Assembly (NCBI GenBank): GCA_963978895.1
Contig: OZ022238.1
Location: forward strand, 49,127,605 to 49,191,604
Length of the DNA stretch: 64,000 nt
Direction of reading: 5' to 3'
Origin: Erpobdella octoculata
Taxonomy: Eukaryota > Annelida > Clitellata > Hirudinida > Erpobdellidae
Made by a program: the position numbers and the translations under genes. The notes under the pieces are model-generated. The model saw nothing but the letters and a program-made list of their open reading frames with translations, made no database searches and had not been told where the DNA came from. Shown piece after piece: positions 1 to 10,548 of this stretch (the stretch's first letter is position 1; every line of letters begins with the position of its first letter).

Positions 1-215
1 TCTACCTGGATCTAGCATTTAAATTACATGGATCTAACGTTTAAACTACCTGGAGCTAACATTTAAATTACTTGAATCTAACATTTAAATTACCTGGATC
101 TAATATCCTGGGCATAATGTCTACATTACCTGGATCTAATATCCTGGGCATAATATCTACATTACCTGGATCTAATATTCTGGTCAAAATATCTATATTA
201 CCTGGATCAACTCGA
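1..215. repeat. Degenerate tandem repeat at window edge
   Basis: Two related short units are visible. The first is about 22 bp, containing acctggatctaa followed by catttaaatt, and repeats up to about position 100. It then changes to a 36-bp unit (acctggatctaatatcctgg and then gcataatatctacatt) up to about 210. The array is cut by the window start. Open frames across it on both strands are simple repeats of the unit and are not genes. No mirrored partner array is seen in this window, but one could lie to the left. Confidence 0.7.
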
Positions 216-397
216 TTTTCTTTCTCCTCCATTTTTTTAATGGCAAACTCCCACAGGTTCACAAATGGCTTTTGCTCTCTTAATCAAAAATTAAAATTAG
301 AATAAGTATTGGTAAACATTGGTTTCACCAAACTAGTAATATACTTTTTAAAAATTAAAATTAACTGCTTGAAGAAGAAGAAAAAATAATTACATAC

Positions 398-918
398 ATA
401 ATTTCTGACTCTTTAGTAATTTTGGCCTTGTAAGAAGGTTTAATGATCTTTTCAAATTCTTCTTCATCATCACTTTCTGATTTCTTGGCACGCTCTTTTT
501 TTCTCGACACGTCCTTCGCATCGCCCTGTCTTTCCTTTCCATCTTCCTGATCTTCATTTTTTTGTCTGCTTCCTCTTCGAGAAGTTTTCGTGGTCTCTTT
601 ATTGGGTTTATTATCGTCGTCGTCTTCTTCTTCATTGTCATCGTTGTTGGTCACTTCCTCACGTTTCATTCGATCTTTTTCTTTTCTCTTTCTTCTGCGT
701 CTTTCATCCTCTCCTCCGTCGTCGCCGACAGCGTTTTCCTCAATTTTTTTATTTTCTTTTTCTCGTCTCCTTCTTTCTCTCCTTTCTTCTTTCGTCTCTT
801 CGCCTTCGTCTTCTTCTTTTCTTCTACTTTTGCTACTACGCTCTTCATCGCGTTGTTTTGACCTCTTGTGCTTTTTCTTCCGTTCCTTTTCTTCGTCTGA
901 ATAATTTTCAGTTTCCAT
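398..918 (-). CDS. First coding exon of an unidentified Lys/Glu/Arg-rich protein
   Basis: The minus-strand frame starts with ATG at 918 (METENYSDEEKERKKKHKRS) and stays open for about 174 codons. The composition is extreme: alternating runs of K, R, E and D, with an acidic stretch near residue 100 and a more ordinary end (EEEFEKIIKPSYKAKITKES). A good splice donor (TAT|GTATGTA) ends the exon at 398, so the frame beyond it (MYVIIF then poly-Ser) is probably intron. The remaining exons would lie left of the window. The composition suggests a disordered, highly charged, probably nuclear or cytoskeleton-associated protein, but no domain allows naming. It starts 308 bp from AP4S1 in the opposite direction. 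Confidence 0.6.
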
Positions 919-1226
919 TTCAGAATATTAATATTATTCTCTAATTGCAAGCAATAATCAAACCAAACAGATCAAAGTAAAATCTTCTTTAGTTTTCAGT
1001 TCAATGTTTGGTAAATAAGATCCATTGGCAACACGCTGCAGCATGTCGTTGTCAGTAATTACTTTAATTTTTTTAATAATCAAATTAAAAAAAATATTAT
1101 GTATAAAACATTGCAAATAATAAAATAATTTTTTTCTTTAAATTCAATACGAATGTTTACTTTTCATCCATAGCTTTTTTTTGCCGAGCGAATTTTGGCA
1201 TCATCCCGTAAACAAGAACAGCTGCG
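919..1226. promoter_or_regulatory. Divergent intergenic region (candidate bidirectional promoter)
   Basis: Only 308 bp separate the start codons of the charged-protein gene (minus) and AP4S1 (plus). It must hold both 5' UTRs and both core promoters unless distant non-coding first exons exist. It is AT-rich; I see no clear TATA box or CpG-rich core. Confidence 0.4.
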
Positions 1227-2489
1227 ATGATTAACTTTATTTTATTAACTAGTTCTCTCGGACAACCGAGATTATTGAAACGCTACAAAAAGTTTTCAGA
1301 CGATGAATTTAAAGAATGTGATGTTATCCAGCAGTGTATGACGAGAAGTGAGAAGAAGATGGTATGTACCTAGCTAGAAAATAGAAATACTACTATACCA
1401 GATACTAGATTAGAGATTACCAGCAATTAATTAGTCCTAGGTCATGAGTAATATTAGAATTATAACTATTTATAGGATGTACAAGAAATTCGTACTCATG
1501 CATATGTCAATTTTTTTTTTTTTATAAAAGGTTATGTATTTCTGAATTGCAAATAAACTGCCCAGTTGACAGTGCTTGGAAAATGTATAAGTACTTTTTG
1601 CTTCAAAAATATCTTAATCAAATGCAAAAAATTTACTTTTTCAGAGTAATTTTTTTGAACATGGTGGACAAAGGGTGGTTTACAGGAAGTATGCATCTTT
1701 CTTCTTTATTGTTGGAGCGGACTCTAGCGAGGTTCACTTCAGTTTTACCGATTAAAGAAAAACGAAATGTGATGCTAGTCAGCTCTTGACATAACTGGCA
1801 TTTGTTTTTTGCTTATTTGTCAACCAGCAATTTTATAACTAGTCTGGTTATTTTTTTATTTTTTACTTGATAGAACGACATAGCCATTTTCGAGTTCATC
1901 GACAACTACATGGAGATATTACGCAGCTACTTGGTCGACTTTGTAAGTTTAACTTTTCGAGAACAACTTGTTTTTGAACGTAAAACTATTTGAAGTCTAT
2001 TAAATATTCACACACACACACAAACACACACACATATATATATTTATGTTACATGATTGTTAAACGATATCTTTTTTACAGACAGAAATCAATGTATCCT
2101 TGGAAAAATCACTCACAATTTCACACCATGTTTTTATTAGTTTTTATAGTGTTTCTTGAATAACAGTCAGACATCACCAATGAGAGAAAGTAGTCATTTT
2201 GAGATAGCAGTGTTCTTTTATTTTAAATGAGAATACAAAAAGCCAGTTTAAGAGATAAGTGAGGCTTTTATGACAGCTATCAGATCATGAAGTACCTAGT
2301 AATAGTCATGAAAAATTCAACCCAACGAAGAAGACCATAAAAGTTAATTTCCTTTAAGAATCGATACAGCTTCTGATGAACATCGACAAGGCCTATGTCA
2401 TACTCGAGGAGATGGTTGTTCATGGCAAAATTGTAGGCAGCACGAAGGAGCAGTCACTCTACCTCCTCCACATGATGTGTCCCAAGTAG
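1227..2489 (+). CDS. AP4S1: AP-4 adaptor complex subunit sigma (AP4S1), 5 coding exons
   Basis: This is the small subunit of the AP-4 vesicle coat at the trans-Golgi network, which sorts cargo such as ATG9 in animals. Exons are 1227-1361, 1645-1731, 1874-1942, 2082-2093 and 2370-2489, giving 423 nt, 140 residues and the stop TAG; the human protein has 144. All junctions keep frame and use GT-AG. The N-terminus MINFILLTSSLGQPRLLKRY has the sigma-adaptin fold start. VVYRKYASFFFIVGADSSE matches the central strand, and NDIAIFEFIDNYMEILRSYL followed by LLMNIDKAYVILEEMVVHG matches the C-terminal helices. MTRSEKK and the NDIAIFEFI stretch fit AP-4 sigma better than sigma-1, -2 or -3. The exon 2 donor (GAG|GTTCAC) is weak. 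An AATAAA at 2864-2869 is a candidate poly(A) signal. Confidence 0.9.
2082..2093 (+). other. AP4S1: 12-nt micro-exon of AP4S1 (codes T-E-I-N)
   Basis: Between the exon ending VDF (1942) and the exon starting LLMNIDKAY (2370), AP-4 sigma proteins have four more residues (human SELD before IMFNLDKV). The sequence cttttttacag|ACAGAAATCAAT|GTATCC supplies exactly four in-frame codons with a pyrimidine tract, an AG acceptor and a GT donor. Reading on from this exon without splicing soon reaches a stop. Without it the protein loses four residues but stays in frame. Confidence 0.75.
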
Positions 2490-4675
2490 CCCACGTTATC
2501 CTAATGCTTTTTCGTGCTCTGTGGAACGATTTTCTGTGAATAGGCTGTTTATTTCTTTTGAACAACTACATCGACTGGTTTATTTTAGGTAAAACAATGA
2601 CAATCGTCTCTTTCATCAGGATATCATTTTTTTTATTGTCGCTCAACTATAAACATGTCAACCAAATTGCAACTTTTGAAACGTTGACAGACTTGTTATC
2701 CTGTAATTTTTGTGAATACTAATAGATTTTTGACATATCATCTCAGGCTTAACTATTAAATACAATTGTCTGGGGATTATTTTTTTTTTATTTTGTCGAA
2801 CGTATTTGTTTCCGGATAGAGAAAATCCAAGCACATCGTACCTCATGTTTATTAAGTCACTCAAATAAAATGTCATGCAAAGTGTGCAAACGAAATAAAT
2901 AGACAAGGACGATAAATGAATGTGCACACAGCAAATAAAGCGTAAAAGTCAAAACGACACACAACTCGTGTGTGTGTGTGTGTGTGTGTGAAGAGATTGA
3001 ACATTATTGTATACGAGTGGCATTCACAGTTGGTAAGGAAAGAAAGATTTAATAGGTTTATTTATTTGAGGAGAAATTCAAATAATTTGTGATTTTTATC
3101 ATTACGCATGTTTGATCATTTCCAGGTGGTCAATTAAAGATATTCAAATGTATAGTGAATGATGCACTGAAGATTTCAATCAATAAATTTAAGAAAAAAC
3201 CATGGAGAAATGTGGAAGATAATAGAATAACTATTATTTGTTATGAAAAATAATATTAAGGGTCTAATTCTAGGGCTAGGAAGTTCGCTGTTGTTTACTG
3301 AATGGGAAACTTTGAAAAATGAGTTTACATGAATTTATGAAATATCACAAAATAAAAAATTTGATAAAAATCATAGAAGATAGCAGCTCTAGTGACTAGT
3401 CCAATCATTTTGGTTAGTTTCAGAAATGTCGTTACACACATTGACGCATAATAATTAAAAATTGTACATTTTGTTATAGAAAGAAAAAATATTTGTGGAA
3501 GCTGAAAACATGAAAAAATCGTTTTTGTCACTCAAAATGAGACTTAAATAAATAAGTTGCGACCACAATTTATGAGAGAAAACAAATGTCAAAAGAATAA
3601 ATTTCAGTTGACCAGGAAATACAAAAACATAGGAATACCTGTAACCGTACTGTACTGAGATCGACAATCACACACACACACACACACACACACGACACAA
3701 ATACACCATCTGCAGACTAACATCGGGTGCGCACATCGATCGAAAAGCAACAACGGAGAAACATGCTCAGCACTCTACGGATCTGCGGAAATCTATAAAC
3801 ATCTGTCTGCTCGTGAAATTAAATTAAATTTTAAAAAAATGTTACGAGACAGATGTCTTTTCTGATATGGAAAGATATAATTGTTGACACGTATGTAAGC
3901 TCCAATACAAGAAATTAAAAAACCAACCATTACATATGACATATGATGATTATGAATCGATGATTGCGGTTTCGATAAAAGATCAACCTGTCCGTTTTTT
4001 GTAGGAAAAAGAAGTCGTTCAAAAATATGTTCAATCGTTTATAGTATAAAACAAATATTTAATAAAAATAGTTGATAGCATTCTCTGCTACGAAAATTAC
4101 AAGATACAAAATAAGGATACAAACTACGGCGGTAATAAAAGCAGACGGATAGAATAGGTCAGTGCCAATAATGAGCACAAAAAGATATAAAACAATTTAT
4201 TTATTTATTTTTTGTATTGAAATAAAATACACACAAAATATATTTTTTAGTAATTAAAAGTTTATTATAATCTTTTTTTGAGACGATGCAGAGAAAGCCG
4301 TAGTGATGAGAACGTTAAAACTACATATTGATCCCGCGTTATACAACCGGTCATAAACAAGAACAATGATGAAAACGGGGTGCACTGATGAATACTTAAT
4401 TGTCTAACAAGTGACGACCTGTAAGATTCGTCAGGTGTGGTCACTTGAAAGATTCATTGCACTATATATATAGCGAATGTTCAATAAAACCTTGCTCAGC
4501 TGGGTGTGCGGATATGTAGAATTCAGCAATATCATATTTTCTTTTTTTTTAGTCCAATGTTGTTTGATTGGTCAGACAAGACACTTTTAAAACTTCCATC
4601 GAGGGTGGTTTTTCCGAGTCTTACCAATTGACAGGGCATGCAACTACTGACCTGTGGCCTTGTGTTAAAGCCCGA
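2490..4675. other. Intergenic stretch, no gene seen
   Basis: This is AT-rich sequence after AP4S1 with a (GT)n run near 2968-2990 and an (AC)n run near 3669-3692. Open frames here are short, biased to Phe, Ile and Lys, and show no family features or splice-supported exons. Confidence 0.6.
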
Positions 4676-5536
4676 CTAGTTTTTGGATATTTTCATTTTA
4701 CTCAGATCGTTGTCGAGCTTATCCACTTCGAAACTAGAGTGCTTCTGCCCAGAGTTCTGCGTTGTTTTAACGACCTGACAGTTACAGTTGTGGTTCTTAT
4801 TGAAATCTTCAATACTGGTGTAATGCTGTGGCGAATTTATACTCGGACCCTGTGTTTGATTTTCAAGTGGAAATGCTGCAGCTCGTTGAGTGTCTTCTGG
4901 AGTACTTTTTGCAGTTACTTCTTTGATGGCGTTGCTCGTTTGACTCATCGGCTCGCAAAGACTAGAATGACCCGTCTCTGCCAGAGGCTGACGGTCGGGG
5001 TTTGGCAAGACCGGCTTTGGTGGGTTCTCTTGTTTTGGGTTATTTTTGAGAGAATTTGCATAAAAAAGGTTATCTTCGCCACCAGTTGCGTTCTGAACAG
5101 TGTCGGGATTAGTACCATCTTTATCAGCTGTGGTATCAGCATTGATTTTACTAACATCAATTGGTTTAGTCTCCAACTGATCAGCTGTCTTGCCCGTAGC
5201 TAAGCTTCTAACTACCGAGATCGTGGCAGCGCTATCTATGGCGCCGACGACAGCAGATGTACTCGCAGCAGTTGACGTGGTAGCAGCAATAGCAGCATTC
5301 TGCGGCTTTTGTTGTTGTTGGTCTGGCAGTTTCCCCATGCTGCTGGCTTCTCGTATAGCTTGAACGACCTGTTGCATCGTAGTCCTGGTGCTCGGCACGT
5401 GCTGTTGCTGCTGCTGGTGCATAAGGTTGACGAAGCCCTGGGTCTTGGTCAGGTCCCTGAGCCTGCGAACTTCGGTGGCAAAGCCCCTTTTCGACTGCGT
5501 GCCGGTGAACGGGATTTTGAAGGTATAATGGGTCAA
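4676..5536 (-). CDS. Unidentified Gln/Ala/Thr-rich open frame, possibly a terminal exon
   Basis: An 861-nt minus-strand frame ends in a stop at 4676. It starts directly after an in-frame TAA and has no ATG until well inside (NLMHQ), so it is either a last exon entered through a splice acceptor or not translated. A weak candidate acceptor is CACGCAG|TCG near 5500. The start is the most ordered part (YTFKIPFTGTQSKRG, then FATEVRRLRDLTKTQGF). It is followed by Gln runs, Ala/Thr/Ser-rich sequence, a low-complexity middle, and a charged end (KLDNDLSKMKISKN). Composition looks protein-like, unlike the surrounding AT-rich DNA. I do not recognise the family. A second frame with a proper ATG at 5540 (MVDPLYLQNP) overlaps for about 100 codons but looks less protein-like. 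Confidence 0.4.
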   Translation of the reverse strand: MTHYTFKIPFTGTQSKRGFATEVRRLRDLTKTQGFVNLMHQQQQQHVPSTRTTMQQVVQAIREASSMGKLPDQQQQKPQNAAIAATTSTAASTSAVVGAIDSAATISVVRSLATGKTADQLETKPIDVSKINADTTADKDGTNPDTVQNATGGEDNLFYANSLKNNPKQENPPKPVLPNPDRQPLAETGHSSLCEPMSQTSNAIKEVTAKSTPEDTQRAAAFPLENQTQGPSINSPQHYTSIEDFNKNHNCNCQVVKTTQNSGQKHSSFEVDKLDNDLSKMKISKN

Positions 5537-5540
5537 CCAT

Positions 5541-6438
5541 TAAAACTTCTGATTGATCTTATAATAATATTACTCTGTATACTATAGCAATCAAATTATT
5601 TTTTTAAAATTTATAATAAGCTGCTTTAGAAACAACTTTAATTGTGTAGTTGCTCCAAGAGGTGGAAGTTACCTGCCTACTGCCACTCTTGGCTCAAAAG
5701 CTGGACATTTGAGTCCAACGTTTTGCGAGCTTGGGACTGAGTCAAATACACTGCAATTGTTCTAACACTCCTTATTGAGCTCATTGGTCGGAAAAGCTTG
5801 AAGGTAAGGAGCAAAAGGTCACAGCTTTTTTTTTTTAAGCGAAAGCTAAACTACATTTTAAAATTGGAAGGCGATCTTGTACTTTGACAGACCGGGCCTG
5901 GTTTAATTATTTATAGAAAAGTCAGCATGGTAACGGCATAAAACTTTATACAGTAAAACAAATGCAACCCATCAAATTAAAGTTTGTAGTTTTTTATTTG
6001 AAAAAATAAAACCGAAGGAATTTTTTTATCGCATAAATTTCAATAAACCGGTTACCTATCATCAGTGTTGGGAGCTATTACTCTAAAAAAAATAAATATA
6101 TTACTATTACAGTTACTTGACTCAAAAATTTGATATATAACAATTACAAGTTACTGAAAATTGTAATACTATTACACAGCTATTACTACAGTAACGCGTT
6201 ACTCCCCAACACTGCCTATCATAAAAAATGACCAAGCTGAAGAAATTGCAGTAAATTAAAATAATAATAATAATAATAACCTTATAATTTTGCTATGCAT
6301 AAGTTTACTACTAAATTTCAATTCAAACTACAACGAGGAGAGCACAACAAAAGCGTGACTTGGAAAGAAAATAAGACAGCCTTTGAGGCGTCCTATTTTA
6401 TCCACAATATCACCCACCATCGTAGCTACATCCAGACC
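5541..6438. other. Intergenic stretch, no gene seen
   Basis: This is AT-rich DNA. The segment around 6066-6214 has a palindromic look: cagtgttgggagctattact on the left and gcgttactccccaacactg on the right are near inverse complements. That makes it a short inverted-repeat (MITE-like) element of about 150 bp. No coding features were seen. Confidence 0.5.
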
Positions 6439-7181
6439 GGGATCATCGCAACTGATCCCAGGACAACTGATCCCAGGACTACTGATCCCAGGACTACTGA
6501 TCCCAGGACAACTGATCCCAGGACAACTGATCCCGGGACAACTGATCCCACTGACAACTGATCCCACGGACAACTGATCCCACGGACAACTGACCCCATA
6601 GACAACTGATCCCATATCTGCATCATTTTATATTTCACTGTTTCTGCAATCAATAAACTGATATTAACATACATAATTTCCGATTTCTGTTTGTATGTAC
6701 GAATGTATGTGTGTGTATGTATGTATGTATGTATGTATGTATGTATGTATGTATGTATGTATGTATGTATGGAAAGGAGTGAAACGATGAAAAGTAATAC
6801 GAACTTGTCAATTTCATTTAGACTGTGTATCGTGCCCTCGTGCGCTTATACTAAATATTATTTCTCCGTTTACTAATTGAAGTAGCCAGTATCATTATCA
6901 CCACCACCGTTGTCGTATGCAGCCAGCCATAGTAAGCTGGCTACGTAAGCATCATCACCACCATTGTCGTCAAAAAATGAGTTAAAAAATGAGTTGCTTA
7001 TGTCTATGGGATCAGTTGTCTATGGGATCAGTTGTCCATGGGATCAGTTGTCCGTGGGATCAGTTGTCCGTGGGATCAGTTGTACTGGGATCAGTTGTCC
7101 TGGGATCAGTTGTACTGGGATCAGTTGTCCTGGGATCAGTTGTCCTGGGATCAGTTGTCCTGGGATCAGTAGGCACTAACC
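6439..7181. mobile_element. Fold-back (FB/TU-like) element A with minisatellite inverted arms
   Basis: The left arm (about 6439-6618) is a run of roughly 15-bp units of the form actgatcccaggaca. The right arm (about 6999-7181) is the same repeat in inverse orientation. Read from outside to inside, both arms go through the same variants: cccagg, then cccacgg, then cccatag. They are therefore mirrored homologous arms, not two independent arrays. The 380-bp core holds AT-rich sequence and a (TATG)n run at about 6717-6770, with no transposase. The 10-bp word catccagacc flanks the element on both sides (6429-6438 and 7182-7191) and may be a target duplication. Fold-back elements with short direct repeats in inverted arms are known from Drosophila (FB) and sea urchin (TU). 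Confidence 0.7.
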
Positions 7182-7191
7182 CATCCAGACC

Positions 7192-8323
7192 AGGTGTCTA
7201 AGTCTAGCAAAACTAATAAACTATTTTTTTTTTAAATAATATTCTTTAGTTAATTGGTAATACATTCGGTATTTAACTTTTCTACGGGTTTACATTTTCT
7301 TATATTACCAAGCGTGCGAATAATTAACCCCTGCCCGGGGCCGTCAAAGTAAAAGTTTCCTCCCTACTGGAGTGGCGGCTTTGAGTTGTCGTATAACATG
7401 CACGCAGGGTCAAATTGCCAACTAGAGAAGCAGGTGGTATGAACTTTTTAATTTTCAATTAATAATTTATTAATAAATCCAGCACTAGAACAGTGACGTT
7501 TCATTTATTATATCACATTAATAATGATTTCAGAAAATACTCTTTTTTGCTTTAAATATAATACATCGTCTTTTTATCCACTTCGTACTTCATGTCTTTT
7601 CTTCCTCCTGACCTAGAAGCTGATCGCAGGCACACGCACCAAAAAGTTATAACATAACAACAGCAGTTAGCCGTTTACTTATATTTCCACCTTGGCCAAT
7701 CTTCAACCCAACAAAAACCAACCCGTAGTACCAGCAAACATCACCAGTCCGTCACCATCCTCGTAAGACCCGCAAACTGAAGGAAAAGCTGTAAACGAAT
7801 CGTAACGGTGCAGGACAAGCAAACTTGAAATCAAATGAAACTCAAACGTTAATAAGTTTTTTTTCTAAAAAAAAACCCAGATAATTCAAGTCCCGTCGGC
7901 AAAAGGCCAACAAAAAACACTTATCGAAGCAAATGTCGTAAAAGCCAGTTAACAAAGAAAGTCAAACGACGCCGTAGCTCTATCTACGTATATATGTATA
8001 TATACACATAAATATGTTCATAATAAATCTCATCACTTTGCTATCATGCATAGTTTGATTAGTTTATAGTTAACATCATCAGCAAGCATGAGAAAAACAT
8101 AAAAAATCTCGGCGTTCTGTTTGAAGTTTGCTTGCTTGTTTGTTTGTTTAACATCTCGTATTAGCCACGTCTGACTTTGTTTTTGTTTTGATAATAATAA
8201 TTTGAAAATAAAATATAAATGGATAGAAAATGAAAAAAAAATTAACTGCATACATTCAGTGAAGATGTAGAAGAGGTGACGATAGGTGTAGAAGAGGTGA
8301 CGATAGGTGAAACATATAATGGA

Positions 8324-8378
<55 letters not shown>

Positions 8379-9032
8379 TGTTAATTATTAACGAAGGACC
8401 GATTAATACGGATTTGACTCATGAACTGGAAAACTGATGATGAGCAGGTAAAACAGGCTTGCATTGGAATGTCTCATTTTATGAGATTATGGAAAACTTA
8501 AATATAATAATAACAATAGAAATGAGTTTATAATAATATTAATAAAAATAAAATAATGCAACAAAATATATTATTAATATAATAAGAATAATCTAATATA
8601 ACTATTATAGTACAATATATAATACTAACAATACCAATCTGTTGCGTGGTAGTGTAATGTTTATAATATGTTCATAAAAATTATATCTCAATATTTTGTA
8701 CATGCTTTGTTTTTATACAATTCCGGATTATTTCTTATTATCATTTTGCTTAACATATCTGTAATTCTAAATAGCAAGGCAACATATACGTAGATGGGTA
8801 ACGATTATAATCTAGCCAAAGACGGGTCATGATGATGACGATTCTACTAGCAAAATTAAAAAAAATTAAATAAAAATTAAAAACTCAAGTCCTCGTTTGC
8901 CAGTAGCAAAACATCGATGCCATAACCTAATAACTGGAATAATAGAAATAAATTTAAATCTAAATGCAAATATGAACGAAAGAAATAATAAAAAGCCAAG
9001 AAACACAATCGATCGATCGATCAATCAATCAA
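7192..9032. other. Intergenic stretch between element A and the RGS gene
   Basis: AT-rich DNA with an (ATT)n run at 8324-8376. It would hold the 3' UTR of the minus-strand RGS gene at its right end. No coding exon was found. Confidence 0.5.
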
Positions 9033-10508
9033 TCAAGTAGCATTGTTGTTGATGATGTTGGTATTGTTTGTGACGCTACTGCCGCCCACAGCTGTGGCGC
9101 AGTAGTTGCTGCTGCTGCCGATGCTTAATGACGGCAGCTTGGGAATGATTGACCGAGTTGACTAGAAGAGAAGAAAATTAAAAAAGAGATTCGGGGATTA
9201 AAATAATGAAGAAAAAAATTAGAAGAGTAATTTCGATGAGATGATACTATAAATCCATACCTAATTTTAGCGCATATAACTAACGAGCCCGGTGTACGCA
9301 TTTGTGTGCAGGCAACCGTGCACACACACAGTGCCCTGAGCGAAATAAAAATGCTCATTTTTTAGACGAGTGATCAAAATAGTTTATACTTTTTACTGAA
9401 ATAATTTATACTATTCAGTTGTGATCAAATTTTACTGTTGTCATCACATGTATATTGTTCATTACTTCATTATAAAAATACATAAAGTAGAAACGTCTAT
9501 TCATACATACGAGCTGCCATCATCAATATTATAAAATTAATTTCTCTTGCCCTTCAGAACCATCAATAACATCATCAGAAAAACTGCTTCACTTGATGGC
9601 ATGATGCCACACACACTGCACTATGGACCGGCGGCATATCTGTCTGTTGCCCTTCTCTTCAGTAAATATATTATAAACAGCACATTTCGTTTAGTGAGTT
9701 TAAAATTAAAATTGTGTTATATATATATTTGGGCTGGTAAAATATACGTGTAAAAGATTTATTAAAATTATTAATCTAAAATTTGTGTCATATGCGCTAA
9801 AATAGGGTAATTTAAAATGTTTAATTTTAATTTTAACTTAAATTTATTTTGAATTAGTTACGATATACTTTAGAAATAATTTTAACTTTTTTTTATAAAA
9901 GAGTTTTAGTTTTAATACCATAGTTATTATTGCAGACTAAAAATAATTCAAAGTAATTAATTATTCATGTAAGAAACGTGATGCTGATGATGATGATGAT
10001 CATCGTATGAAACCGCAGAGCTGAATTAAAGCGTTTTTATATTTAAAAAAAAAGAAAGAAAAATATTGAAAAATACAAAAAATAAAAACTAAAACGTGAC
10101 GTGAAAAAGAAACGAGCACTCACCACCTGTTTTTTTTGGAGATGCATAGAAAAAATTAAATGATTTTAAAAATAAAGTTATCGAGGAAAAAATAAATTAT
10201 TAAACAGAAATAAATAATTGAAAAAAGACGGTTTGTTACGAAGCAAATCTTTTTCTATATAAATATATATTTATAAATATATATATATGAGTTACTTTGA
10301 TTGCATAGAATAAGAACAGGCAAGTCTGGTGCACGGTTTACGTCTACAACCAATGGTGCATAAATAGATAAACAACAAACAAATGACCAGTGATCTAGGA
10401 CAACATCGCAGAAAAAAAACATCATTTCCACGCTAAAAAATAACGCTACAACACCGCTATTCCGGGCCAACCAAGAGAGTATTTTAGCTGGAGCTAGCCA
10501 CACCTAGA

Positions 10509-10548
<40 letters not shown>

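Noticed and set aside
361..950. Plus-strand Ser/Phe-rich and other overlapping frames
   Set aside because: Antisense shadows of the Lys/Glu-rich minus-strand exon.
6295..7201. Repeat proteins (TTDPR-, SCPGI-type) on both strands
   Set aside because: They are the 15-bp units of the fold-back arms read as codons; equally open on both strands.
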